Shown: in pieces, positions 19,301 to 27,350 of the stretch
Layout of the letters: each line of letters begins with the position of its first letter
Position numbering within the stretch: the stretch's first letter is position 1
NCBI GenBank assembly: GCA_963575745.1
Contig: CAUYUJ010018638.1
Location: 226,001-290,000 of the forward strand
DNA from: Prorocentrum cordatum
Lineage: Eukaryota; Sar; Dinophyceae; Prorocentrales; Prorocentraceae
Length of the DNA stretch: 64,000 nt
Reading direction: 5' to 3'
Notes under the pieces: generated by a model
The model's input: only the letters and a program-made list of their open reading frames with translations
Database searches by the model: none
Told to the model about the DNA's origin: nothing
Program-made: the position numbers and the translations under genes

Positions 19301-21035
19301 CTGTCCAGGGCTGCCTGGGCGGGAACGGCGGTAGGCCATCCAGCTCTTGCAGCCAGTCCTCGCCCAAGGGAGGGACCACCTGCCGCTGCCAGAGCTGCCG
19401 CCAGGGGCCCTCATTGAATCGAAGCTTGGCGGCAGGCCCGCCGCGTAGAGCAAGCAGCCAGGAGCGCCGTCCGGGCGCGGAGTTCGGCGCCACTGCATGG
19501 GCCGCGGGGTCGGGCACGAGCTCCGCGTCCAGCGTGCCACCGCCGCGGATCCACCTGTAGAGGCGGCCCTGCGCGTTCGCCAAGGACTCGTCGACCCACC
19601 GGCGCCACTCGAGTTGCCTTCGCTCGCGTGCCGCAGAGCGGGCCGACGCCCAGTCAGCCTCCGCGAGCTGCACCAGAGCCTCCGGGAGCGCGGCGTCCAG
19701 CTGCACCGCCGCCAACCGCGGCTCCCAGGCGGCATCGCCCGCGTCCGCGGCCCGCAGCGCCGTGAGCGTCTCCCCTGCCACGCCTCTCGCCGCGACGCTG
19801 CCGCGGGCCATCGCGTGTCGCAGCCCGCGCAGGCGCCGTAGCCTCAGCAAAGCCGCGTCTGCAGCCGCATCTGCCGCCTCGCCGCCGCCTCCAGCCGCAG
19901 GAGCCCGCTCCGCGCGCAGCACTGCAGCCGCATGCGGCCGCTCGGGCACTGCAGGTCGCCCCTGCCGCGCCGCCAGCCACGTCCGCATGGTCATGCTGAG
20001 CGCCGCCCACGCCGCCGCCAGGTCCTGCGCCCTGAGCGCCTCGCGGTACGGCGCCTCGTACTGCGCCACCACCGCCGCCGTGACATCCCGTGCAACTGCT
20101 GGGCTCCAGCCGTCGGCGGCAGTGCCATCGAGGGCTGGGACCGGCTGCCGGATCCACGCCTGCTCGGGCGGGCTGGCCTGGAAGGTCACCAGCGGCGCCG
20201 CGTGCATGGCCAGCCCGAGGTCCCAACGGATGCTGACTCGATCGACCATGCTCATGGCCTCGGCGTTGGCCAGGATGTAGTCGAGGCGGGAGGGGGTGCC
20301 GTGGGTGGGCACGCAGGTGGGCCCTGCCGCGGCCAGCAGGTCGCGCCAGCCTGCCATGGCCAGCACTCCCGAGAGGCCCACGGCCTCCAGGCTGCAGTTC
20401 AGATCCCCCACGAGGAAGGCTGGCACCGCGCCGAGGCCACGCAGCCACTGCAAGCCTTCGAGGATCAGGTCGGCGTTGCGCTCCTCATCGCACCTACCGC
20501 CCGCGTAGCCGTAGCAGTTCATGAAGTGCACGGCCCGGGCCTGCCCGAAGTAGATCACCATGTGCTGGAGGCGCCCCGGGTGCCTGCACGACACGCCCAG
20601 CGGCGGCTCCGCCCGGACCCCGCAGCGGCCTGGCCGGTGAGCGACGGCCAGCAGATGATCGCCATCGCGCTCGGGCCCCACCTGGAGCCGCAGACCGCGC
20701 GTCCACGCATCCGCTGAGGTGGACGACGCCTGCCGAGCTGGGACGCGGGCCTCCTGCACGCACCATGCATCGGCGCCTGCCGCCAGCAGCCCCCGCCAGC
20801 TCGCACTCCATCGTGTCACGTTGGCCACTCTCACTGTGAACACGTCGTCTGGGTGGGCAGGCCCGGGGTGCGAGGCTTCGCCGACGCGGAGGCCCCGCCA
20901 CGGCCACCCTCGCCATCTGGCCGTGGCATTGCTCCACGGGGAGGGTGAGGAGGCAGGGAATGAGGGGAACGTCGTCTCCTCCACCCTCCCCCTTCCTCCT
21001 CCTCCCCCCTCCTCCGTGGAGCTGGCTGCGCTCAC
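16371..21035 (-). CDS. Retrotransposon ORF2: APE endonuclease, reverse transcriptase, RNase H
   Basis: The polyprotein for target-primed reverse transcription. No ATG occurs between the ORF1 stop and the endonuclease domain, so the start is unsettled. I begin at a GTG whose last two bases are the TG of the ORF1 TGA stop, giving 1554 residues. Residues 52-59 read GEASHPGP. An APE endonuclease follows (about 65-290) with QE near 94, GDLN at 210-213, RLDYIL at 250-255 and a closing H278. The reverse transcriptase (about 575-890) has KKPGLDGW at 593, LDRCKAYDQV (catalytic D717), GLLPGC, and YVDD at 807-810. A zinc knuckle C-x2-C-x8-H-x4-C begins at 1140. RNase H has WTDGA (D1233), E1276, D1296 and D1365, the complete DEDD set. 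A second Cys cluster lies near 1491-1509. The frame is -1 relative to ORF1, and no stop interrupts it. Confidence 0.9.
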   Translation of the reverse strand: MSAASSTEEGGGGGRGRVEETTFPSFPASSPSPWSNATARWRGWPWRGLRVGEASHPGPAHPDDVFTVRVANVTRWSASWRGLLAAGADAWCVQEARVPARQASSTSADAWTRGLRLQVGPERDGDHLLAVAHRPGRCGVRAEPPLGVSCRHPGRLQHMVIYFGQARAVHFMNCYGYAGGRCDEERNADLILEGLQWLRGLGAVPAFLVGDLNCSLEAVGLSGVLAMAGWRDLLAAAGPTCVPTHGTPSRLDYILANAEAMSMVDRVSIRWDLGLAMHAAPLVTFQASPPEQAWIRQPVPALDGTAADGWSPAVARDVTAAVVAQYEAPYREALRAQDLAAAWAALSMTMRTWLAARQGRPAVPERPHAAAVLRAERAPAAGGGGEAADAAADAALLRLRRLRGLRHAMARGSVAARGVAGETLTALRAADAGDAAWEPRLAAVQLDAALPEALVQLAEADWASARSAARERRQLEWRRWVDESLANAQGRLYRWIRGGGTLDAELVPDPAAHAVAPNSAPGRRSWLLALRGGPAAKLRFNEGPWRQLWQRQVVPPLGEDWLQELDGLPPFPPRQPWTADDISWLLRHMPKRKKPGLDGWTVAELRLLPQELLGWVADFFEAVEFVGEWPSELVEPEGLLLPKPGGGAGALDRRPIWLLPMLYRLRAAGRARDFARWRLSWAGAEVQLGAEELAWELALELEAAEAMSESIAGAALDRCKAYDQVNLASLPGLLRRAGLPDWLVKPALSACTARRRIRIGRAIGAPWSPSSGLLPGCALAVFFLSVLTLPWHRRAGAVDDRLRRRIYVDDFTLWMRAGAEEAGEAAEAVQGALVVTLEFETAMGWELNRRKSRQFANTSELRRWLAAQTPALAAGTTIRDLGVVAVAGEARRSAVAGGRMADARTRFARIARLPVSFGQRCLLGAAAGTAAGLYGAARGRPPEAELRGLRAAARHAVCRRGGFRAAAEVVFGVLSPSWRLDPAAVATIAPLWHIAKAIRRGRFPAQRSRSAAGAIAAGHGRQNGPISAAVRSLAELRLGHDVESWTGVPAVPAGWRPAEHSLQETRGVLLAAWARREAAAVAARRGDMGHLAGGVDRWATRRLLEEGKLAPDLAGALRTVLAGGVVTQSVAAKWGKPALCPHCRVADEDPEHRFWRCPCWQEARATALRGTGFRPEGLRAALPPGTACTGVLSEDPVLSALAEGACVPIPPPPLPAGQHDPQQRPPRRRAWTDGACERPTDPLLARAGWGLRLDGPNGTQDCSGPVDGPQTAQRAELTAALHALSLAAGPVEVIADSRFVSNGVAALRAGTNPAEWAHAEVWELLAPYCQSGTLVARWIKGHLDAASARARGLADGDRFGNAAADRLAGAAARARLPPPALVAGRDRRLRALGVAQRLLAEVELAALKVNHGSAGVAPRARRPPRRRRGRRGVLGAQPGAQPQGPPPAAAAALAQPGNARGSGGSARCAALFAGQAWQLHAAAQGPGWVACMRCGASAPTWPRLAASPCAGWAAALPPRAAALLLLPTVPAGGREADWREAMRARWVQRPGPPD
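20859..20882 (-). other. 2A-like peptide motif GEASHPGP before the endonuclease
   Basis: The codons spell GEASHPGP inside LRVGEASHPGPA. Ribosome-skipping 2A peptides end in D-x-E-x-N-P-G-P. Here the invariant PGP is present but Asn is His and the acidic pattern differs, so skipping may be weak or lost. 2A-like peptides are known at the N-terminus of other non-LTR elements such as trypanosome L1Tc. Confidence 0.4.
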
Positions 21036-22363
21036 GCGCCGGCCGCAGCGCCCCGTTCGGGGCTCCGCGAGCGGCCACGCCTGGCCGGGCTGCCCGGCGG
21101 CGAAGAGGAGGCTCGCGGCTGGCCGATGCACGACCGCAGCGTGACCTGCCGCCTGGCCTCCGCGGCATGGTGTGCGGCAGCGATCTCGCGCCAAGATCTG
21201 GGCGGGGCTCCATCCGCATCGCCGCGGGGTCCGCTGCCGGGCGGCACCGCGCCGGGCGCAGCGGCGGCTTCGGCGCCTGGGCTCCCTGGCGGCGCAGCGC
21301 CCAGAAATGCGGCGGCAGCTGGAGCGCCTGGGCCCCCGGCGGCGTTGGGGGCGGCGGCAGGCGCAGAGGCGGCGAGACCTCCCGCTGCCGCCACCGCATC
21401 GCCTGCAGGGGCCGCCGCAGCGCCCCCACCCCGCACCGCAGCGGCCACCAGCCCGCGCAGCTGCTCGACGAGCAGCGCGGCGTCGCCGCCGCCTGCGCCG
21501 CCGCCGCCTCCGCGCGCCTGCAGGACCGCGGTGGCGGCCGCAAGGGTATCGAAAGCTGCCGCGACCCCGGCCTCTGTGAGATCCGCCGCTGCTGGCGGCG
21601 CGGGTGCTGGGGTGCCCTCCGCCTGCACGGCCCGCAGCGCCGCCTCGGCCTGGCGGAAAGCCTGCTCCGCCTTGGCCGCCTCCGTCTCGAAGTGCACGAC
21701 CGCCCGCTGTGCCTCCGCCAGGTCCTCGCTGGCCGCCTGCAGCCTGGTCGCAGCCGCCCGCTGCGAGTCCGTGGCCGCCTGGACTCGGATCGCCCACGGG
21801 CGAGCGGCCTGAGCGGCATGCTCCAAGGCCTGGAGCTGGCGGTCGCACTCCGCCAGGTCCGCCTCCGCGCCGTAACGCTGGGCTGACGCCCGGCGTTCGC
21901 GCCAGTAGCGGAGCTCCCGTTGTGCCGGGCTCAGCTCGGGCGCGGGCGAGCCCTGCTGCAAACCACCGGCCTGGGGCGGCTGCATGGGGTCGTCGCCAGG
22001 CGCAGCCGGGAAGCCAGGCGAGGGCAGCAAGCGCTTCACCATGTCCGCGTACGAGGCCGCCCCAGCCGCCTCGCCACCTCCACGACGCCGCGGGCGACGC
22101 GGCGCCTCCAGCTCCGGCTCCACCGCGCGTGCCGGCGGCGGCCGCTTCGCCGCCGCCCGTGCAGCGTCCGCGATCCGCTGCGGCGCTGGCCGGTCGCAGC
22201 GCTGGCAGCGCACGCGGCATGCCCAATTGTCGGCGTGCCCGCACCGACAGCCCCAGCATGGCTCCCGTGGCCCTGGGAGTACTGCTGGGTCAGCCTGCTG
22301 GCCGCCACGCGCCGCCCTGCCAGCCACCTGCCCGCGCCCGCCGCCCCCGCGGCCGGCCGGCAT
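21032..22363 (-). CDS. Retrotransposon ORF1 protein: zinc finger plus coiled coil
   Basis: A 443-residue protein from the first ATG after the spliced leader; the frame is open further upstream, but only into the leader and flanking DNA. Residues 36-56 hold a zinc finger with C36, C39, N46, C53 and C56, close to the RanBP2 type (N-x6-C-x2-C). An Arg-rich basic patch lies at about 89-95. A long helical region at 145-250, rich in Ala, Glu, Gln and Arg with heptad-like spacing, should form a coiled coil. An Ala/Pro/Gly-rich linker and a basic RSRSPER tail follow. ORF1 proteins of LINEs bind the element RNA and usually form trimers or larger assemblies; the finger, coil and basic tail fit that role. 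The stop TGA overlaps the presumed ORF2 entry. Identification rests on position and architecture, not on a recognised family. Confidence 0.8.
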   Translation of the reverse strand: MPAGRGGGGRGQVAGRAARGGQQADPAVLPGPREPCWGCRCGHADNWACRVRCQRCDRPAPQRIADAARAAAKRPPPARAVEPELEAPRRPRRRGGGEAAGAASYADMVKRLLPSPGFPAAPGDDPMQPPQAGGLQQGSPAPELSPAQRELRYWRERRASAQRYGAEADLAECDRQLQALEHAAQAARPWAIRVQAATDSQRAAATRLQAASEDLAEAQRAVVHFETEAAKAEQAFRQAEAALRAVQAEGTPAPAPPAAADLTEAGVAAAFDTLAAATAVLQARGGGGGAGGGDAALLVEQLRGLVAAAVRGGGAAAAPAGDAVAAAGGLAASAPAAAPNAAGGPGAPAAAAFLGAAPPGSPGAEAAAAPGAVPPGSGPRGDADGAPPRSWREIAAAHHAAEARRQVTLRSCIGQPRASSSPPGSPARRGRSRSPERGAAAGA

Positions 22364-22446
22364 CCGCGCGCGGATTACCCTACACGCGAAGCCCAGGCGC
22401 CGAGGGCCGGGGGTGCTGCTCCTGCCCAGCTGGCTCGTGAGATGTG

Positions 22447-22461
22447 CTTGAGCCAAAATGG
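22447..22461 (-). other. Relic (truncated) spliced leader, 15 nt
   Basis: The minus strand reads CCATTTTGGCTCAAG, the last 15 nt of the dinoflagellate spliced leader, directly after a full leader. The missing part, up to and including the AG in CCGTAG, is what is removed if that AG serves as the trans-splice acceptor of a re-transcribed retrocopy. Such relics are known in retroposed dinoflagellate genes. Confidence 0.93.
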
Positions 22462-22483
22462 CTTGAGCCAAAATGGCTACGGA
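22462..22483 (-). other. Full-length dinoflagellate spliced leader sequence at the element 5' end
   Basis: The minus strand reads T, CCGTAGCCATTTTGG, then CTCAAG, all 22 nt of the leader (first position T, an allowed base). It is not a leader RNA gene because no GT donor or snRNA-like downstream sequence follows. Its first base coincides with the last base of the target duplication. It marks the element as a cDNA copy of a trans-spliced mRNA. Confidence 0.95.
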
Positions 22484-22494
22484 TTCCACGAGAC
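22483..22494 (-). other. Target-site duplication, 5' side of the retrotransposon
   Basis: Plus-strand ATTCCACGAGAC, identical to 16248-16259. The minisatellite continues immediately outside. Confidence 0.8.
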
Positions 22495-22551
22495 ACCCCG
22501 TGAACAGGCAACCACTCAACCAGACACACCACGAAACATTCCACGGGGGTG

Positions 22552-22968
22552 CGACCGGGTGTGGTCGTGCTGGGGTGTGGTCGTGCTGGGGTGTGGTCGT
22601 GCTGGGGAGTGGTCGTGCTGGGGAGTAGTCGTGCTGGGGGGTGGTCGTGTTGGGGGGTAGTCGTGCTGGGGGTGTGGTCGTGCTGGGGGGTGGTCGTGCT
22701 GGGGCGTGGTCGTGCTGGGGCGTGGTCGTGCTGGGGCGTGGTCGTGCTGGGGTGAGGTCGTGCTGTGGTGAGGTCGTGCTGGGGTGTGGTCGTGTTGGGG
22801 TGTGGTCTTGCTGGGGTGGGGTCGTGCTGGGGTGGCGTCGTGCTGGGGTGTGGTCGTGCTGGGGTGTGGTCGTGCTGGGGTGGGGTCGTGCTGGGGCGTG
22901 GTCGTGCTGGGGTGTGGTCGTGCTGGGGTGTGGTCGTGCTGGGGTGTGGTCGTGCTACGGTGGGGTCG
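22552..22968 (+). repeat. 16-bp minisatellite GTGGTCGTGCTGGGGT, about 26 copies
   Basis: Nearly uniform units with single-base variants (GTGTGG, GCGTGG, GAGTGG, GAGGTCG). Open frames across it read VVVLGCGRAG or HDHTPARP repeats and are not genes. Confidence 0.95.
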
Positions 22969-22974
22969 TGCATT

Positions 22975-23280
22975 TCGCTCGAGACATCTTTCCGAAATTC
23001 AGCGAAATCCTAGAATAACAAACGAATTAGTCGAGACATCCTCGAAATTCCTGCGCGCGGGACGCGGCACGCGCGAGACATCCTTGGAATTCCTGCGCGC
23101 GGGGCGCTTTTCCGTGTCGCGGTCGGCTCTGCAAAACCAGCGTATCGCTCGAGACATCCTCAACAAATTCTGAAACCAAGCGTTTCGCTCGAGACATCCC
23201 CAACTCTGCAAAACCAGCGTCTCGCTCGAGACATCCTCAACAAATTCTGAAAAACAAGCGTTTCGCTCGAGACTTCCTCA
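22975..23280 (+). repeat. CTCGAGACATCC box array, first block
   Basis: The box TTTCGCTCGAGACATCC, or GCGCGAGACATCC, recurs every 35 to 60 bp, joined by AAATTCCTGCGCGCGGGACG and CAACAAATTCTGAAA segments. The same vocabulary makes up 26455-27350 and 30109-31020. Confidence 0.85.
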
Positions 23281-24088
23281 AAAATGATTTCGCCGGCCTC
23301 CTTCGACCTCGATATTTATCAGGGAAAAATTTCGCCGGCCTCCTTCAAGTTGGGCACGGGGGGATATGTTTACATAGGAAAAGAGAACCCTGGGCCCGCG
23401 CCCTTTCCGGGAAAAGGAGGAATAGTGAGGATGAGGGAACTGAAGGAGGGGGAGGAGGGAGAGGTATTCTAGAGAAGGGAGGGGGGCACAACATAAGCAA
23501 ATATGCAGCATCGCGGGCAACTGCTCGCCGAGGTGGCAGGCCTGTAAGATGATGACTAACATTCTCCCGCAGCTTATCCACCTCTGCCTCTCATCTATCC
23601 TCATCATCCCCAGTTCTTCCATTTAATCCTTCCCCCCTCCTCCTCCTCCTCCTGCCCCGTACGTATCTGGTCCTCCAAATCCTCCTCTCTCGCCTACTGT
23701 TCCTCTCCGTTCTTCTCTTCCCCCCCTAGCCCCTCATGCGATTATCATCCCCCTCCCACTTCATCCCTTCCTCCTCTTCGAAGTCTCGAAGATTAAGACT
23801 GTTCGAAGTTTGACCTCGATGCCCTGATGTCCTCCTCCTCTTTCCCCTCTTCCCCTTCTGCCCCCCCCCCCCCCCTCTCGGGACCCAGGGTTGGCAAAGC
23901 AGAGGGAGGGGCGAGCGAATTCACAGCCACGTCCATAGCTGGAGAAGACTTACGTCGCACCGATGTCTTTGAATGGTGCTGCGGCTACCCGTGGCAAAAA
24001 CATGATCGACCCACGAACCCGGAAAGGAATGTAGAACTGTAACACATGGCAGCGTTTTCAAAGACACCTGATTGGGTGACGGGCAAAT
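23281..24088. other. Junction segment, then C-rich sequence without a gene
   Basis: TTTCGCCGGCCTCCTTC occurs twice at 23290-23345. AGAGAACCCTGGGCCC and CCCTTTCCGGGAA at 23382-23412 recur at 27603 and 31263, marking a shared block end. Positions 24000-24085 repeat the sequence at 16055-16140. The rest is pyrimidine-rich, with no gene recognised. Confidence 0.55.
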
Positions 24089-24293
24089 GCAATACTGAAG
24101 GTATCGATCTTGATGTACCCTGCCGAGGGCTGTGCTGTGCTGCGCCGTGCTGAATTGCGATGTGCCATGGCGCGACTGTGCTCTATAGCCTCGTGGATCG
24201 AGTCCTCCTTTGCATCCGAGTCCTGACCGAACTGATCTGGATCTTAAGCTCGAGCTGCCTGAACACATAGTAGCTGCCCCAGAGCTAATGGAC
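24089..24293 (+). repeat. 205-bp direct repeat, left copy
   Basis: This matches 24520-24724 closely (starting CAATRCTGAG and ending CCAGAGCTAATGGAC). Its right part occurs a third time at 26540-26632, and again in the segmental duplicate. No reading frame is conserved. Confidence 0.85.
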
Positions 24294-24519
24294 AGGGGAA
24301 CATGCCAGGAGGACGCGCCGCGAAACGTCCCAAGGGATGCGCCAGGCGACGTGCCAGGGGACGTGCCATGGGGTCGCACCGCGGGACGTGCCAAGGGGAC
24401 GCGCTACGGAACGTGCCAATGGATGTGCCACGGGATGTGCCAGGGGACGCGCGACGCGACGTGCCAGGGGGACTCGCCAAAGGACGCCCCACGGAACGTG
24501 CCAAGGAACGTGCCAAGTT
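24294..24519 (+). repeat. GGGACGTGCCA minisatellite between the 205-bp repeats
   Basis: The words ACGTGCCAAGGGGACG, ACGTGCCATGGGG and ACGCGCYACG recur every 12 to 24 bp. A shorter related block lies at 26632-26750. Confidence 0.75.
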
Positions 24520-24724
24520 GCAATGCTGAGTGCATCGACCTTGATGTACCGTGCCGAAATCAGTGCTGTGCTGCGCCGTGCTGAATTGCGATGTGCCATG
24601 GCGCGATTGTGCTCTATAGCCTCGTGGATCGAGTCCTCCTTTGCATCCGAGTCCTGACCGAACTGATCTGGATCTTAAGCTCGAGCTGCCTGAACACATA
24701 GTAGCTGCCCCAGAGCTAATGGAC
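24520..24724 (+). repeat. 205-bp direct repeat, right copy
   Basis: The copy of 24089-24293, displaced by 431 bp. Its last bases coincide with the left breakpoint of the segmental duplication (GACGTCGTCGG). Confidence 0.85.
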
Positions 24725-24734
24725 GTCGTCGGAT

Positions 24735-26362
24735 CGTGAAAGCGTGGGCTCTACAGACCCCCAAGAGACCCTCCAAGAGAACCCCAAGACACCGCTCCAC
24801 GCAAGGCTCTAAGATGAGACTTTGTCGTCGTCGTCGCCGCCGCCGCCACCGCGACGTCGTCGTCGTGGGCTCTACAGACCCCCAAGAGACCCTCCAAGAG
24901 ACCCCCCACGCAAGGCTCTAAGATGAGACTTTGTCGTCGTCGTCGCCGCCGCCGCCCTGTCCTCGATCCCTCGATCGTGTAAGCGTGGGCTCTACAGACC
25001 CTCAAGAGACCCTCCAAGAGAACCCCAAGAGACCCCCCCACGCAAGGCTCTAAGATGAGACTTTGTCGTCGTCGTCGCCGCCGCCGCCGCCACCGCGACG
25101 TCGTCGTCGTCGTCGCGCTGTCCTCGAGCCCTCGATCGTGTAAGCGTGGGCTCTGCAGACCCCCAAGAGACCCTCCCAGAGAACCCCCGGAGACCCCCCC
25201 ACGAGAGGCTCTAAGATGAGACTTTGTCGTCGTCGTCGTCGCCGCCGCCACCGCGACGTCGTCGTCGTCGTCGCGCTGTCCTCGATCACTCGATCGTGAA
25301 AGCGTGGGCTCTACAGACCCCCAAGAGACCCTCCAAGAGAACCCCGAGACACCCCACGCAAGGCTCTAAGATGAGACTTTGTCGTCGTCGTCGCCGCCGC
25401 CGCCACCGCGACGTCGTCGTCGTCGTCGCGCTGTCCTCGATCACTCGATCGTGAAAGCGTGGGCTCTACAGACCCCCCAGGAGACCCTCCCAGAGAACCC
25501 CAAGACACCGCTCCACGCAAGGCTCTAAGATGAGACTTTGTCGTCGTCGTCGCCGCCGCCGCCACCGCGCGTGGGCTCTACAGACCCCCAAGAGACCCTC
25601 CAAGAGACCCCCCACGCAAGGCTCTAAGATGAGACTTTGTCGTCGTCGTCGCCGCCGCCGCCCTGTCCTCGATCCCTCGATCGTGTAAGCGTGGGCTCTA
25701 CAGACCCTCAAGAGACCCTCCAAGAGAACCCCAAGAGACCCCCCCACGCAAGGCTCTAAGATGAGACTTTGTCGTCGTCATCGCCGCCGCCGCCGCCACC
25801 GCGACGTCGTCGTCGTCGTCGCGCTGTCCTCGAGCCCTCGATCGTGTAAGCGTGGGCTCTGCAGACCCCCAAGAGACCCTCCAAGAGAACCCCCGGGGAC
25901 CCCCCCACGAGAGGCTCTAAGATGAGACTTTGTCGTCGTCGTCGCCGCCGCCGCCACCGCGACGTGGTCGTCATCGTCGCGCTGTCCTCGATCCCTCGAT
26001 CGTGTAAGCGTGGGCTCTACAAACCGTCAAGAGACCCTCCAAGAGAACCCCAAGAGACCCCCCCACGCAAGGCTCTAAGATGAGACTTTGTCGTCGTCGT
26101 CGTCGCCGCCGCCGCCACCGCGACGTCGTCGTCGTCGTCGCGCTGTCCTCGATCCCTCGATCGTGTAAGCGTGGGCTCTACAGACCCTCCAGAGACCCTC
26201 CAAGAGAACCCCAAGAGACCCCCCCACGCAAGGCTCTAAGATGAGACTTTGTCGTCGTGGTGGACGCCGCCGCCACCGCGACGTCGTCGTCGTCGCGCTG
26301 TCCTCGACCCGTCGATCATGTAAGCGTGGACTCTACAAACCGTCCAAGAGAACCCCAAGAGA

Positions 26363-26400
<38 letters not shown>
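24735..26400 (+). repeat. Satellite of about 150 bp with GTC and GCC triplet cores, first array
   Basis: Each monomer begins GTGGGCTCTACAGACCC and continues with CAAGAGACCCTCCAAGAG and CACGCAAGGCTCTAAGATGA, then a run of GTC triplets, a run of GCC triplets, CACCGCGAC, more GTC triplets and CGCTGTCCTCGATC. Monomers start near 24745, 24867, 24985, 25146, 25303, 25458, 25565, 25690, 25851, 26008, 26169 and 26326. Length differences come mostly from the triplet runs and the loss of the tail segment. Confidence 0.93.
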
Positions 26401-26454
26401 CTCCCAGAGCCTTCGGGGCCTCTCCTTGGCCCTCCTACGGAAAATCCTGCAAAA

Positions 26455-27350
26455 CCTAGCGAATTAGTCGAGACATCCTCGAAATTCCTGCGCGCTGGAC
26501 GCGGCACGCGCGAGACATCCTCGGAATTCCTGCGCGCGAGTCTTCCTTTGCATCCAAGTCCTGACCGAACTGATCTGGATCTGAAGCTCGAGCTTCCTGA
26601 ACACATAGTAGCTGCCCCAGAGCTAATTGACAGGGGGACATGCCAGGAGGACGCGCCGCGAAACGTCCCCAGGGACGCGCCAGGCGACGTGCCAAGGGAC
26701 GTGCCATGGGGTCGCACCGTAGGCCGTGCCAAGGGGACGCGCTACGGGACATCCTCAAAATTCCTGCGCGCGGGACGTGGCACGCGCGAGACATCTTCCG
26801 AATTCCTGCGAGCGGGACGTGAAAACAAACATTTCGCCTGAGACATCCTCTGAATTCTGGCCCCCCACGAGGCCCCCGCTCGAGACATCCCCAAGTTTGC
26901 AGAAACCAGCGTTTCGCTCGAGACATCCTCAACAAATTATGAAAAACAAGCGTTTCGCTCGAGACATCCGGTCAAAATTCTAAGAAATCCTGGCAAAACA
27001 AACGAATTAGTCGAGACATCCTCGAAATTCCTGCGCGCGGGACGCGGCCCGCGCGAGACATCCTTGGAATTCCCGCGAGCGGGACACGAAAACAAGCATT
27101 TCGCCTGAGACATCCTCTGAATTCTGGCCCCCCGCTCGAGACATCTCCAAATTTTGCGTTTCGCTCGAGACATCCTCCACAAACTATGTAAAATAAGCGT
27201 TTCGCTCGAGACATCCTGCCAAAGTTCTAAGAAATCCTGACAAAACAAGCGAATTAGTCGAGACATCCTCGAAATTCCTGCGCGCGGGACGCGGCACGCG
27301 CGAGACATCCTCGGAATTCCTGCGCGCGGGGCGCTTTTCCGAGTCGCGGT
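26455..27350 (+). repeat. CTCGAGACATCC box array, second block
   Basis: More than a dozen CGAGACATCC boxes in two contexts: GTTTCGCTCGAGACATCC before A-rich linkers, and GCACGCGCGAGACATCCTCG before GAATTCCTGCGCGCG. Confidence 0.85.

Larger units (their letters stand above)
16260..22483 (-). mobile_element. Apparently intact APE-type non-LTR retrotransposon with a spliced-leader 5' end
   Basis: A 6.2-kb element read on the minus strand. In order it has spliced leader, relic leader, a short 5' leader, ORF1 (22363-21032), ORF2 (to 16371), a C-rich 3' region of about 110 bp with a 22-bp palindrome, and five A residues. The direct repeat GTCTCGTGGAAT (minus-strand reading) flanks it at 22483-22494 and 16248-16259. 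Domain order endonuclease, RT, zinc knuckle, RNase H fits the I/Tad/Ingi-like group of LINEs, but the clade cannot be settled by eye. Both reading frames are uninterrupted and the catalytic residues are present, which points to a young and possibly mobile copy. Retrotransposition would proceed by nicking the target with the endonuclease and priming reverse transcription there. Confidence 0.93.

Noticed and set aside
16034-21886. Several plus-strand open frames of 140 to 500 codons across the retrotransposon
   Set aside because: Antisense shadows of a GC-rich gene: Arg/Pro/Ala-rich, no domain, mutually overlapping.
21036-22259. N-terminal 408 codons of the long ORF2 frame
   Set aside because: They overlap ORF1 in another frame and read as Arg/Gly/Ala-rich low complexity without motifs; the apparent start is not needed. 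Real ORF2 begins near the end of ORF1.
22447-22483. Spliced leader RNA gene
   Set aside because: No GT donor follows the leader and the second leader is truncated; the context is a retroelement 5' end.
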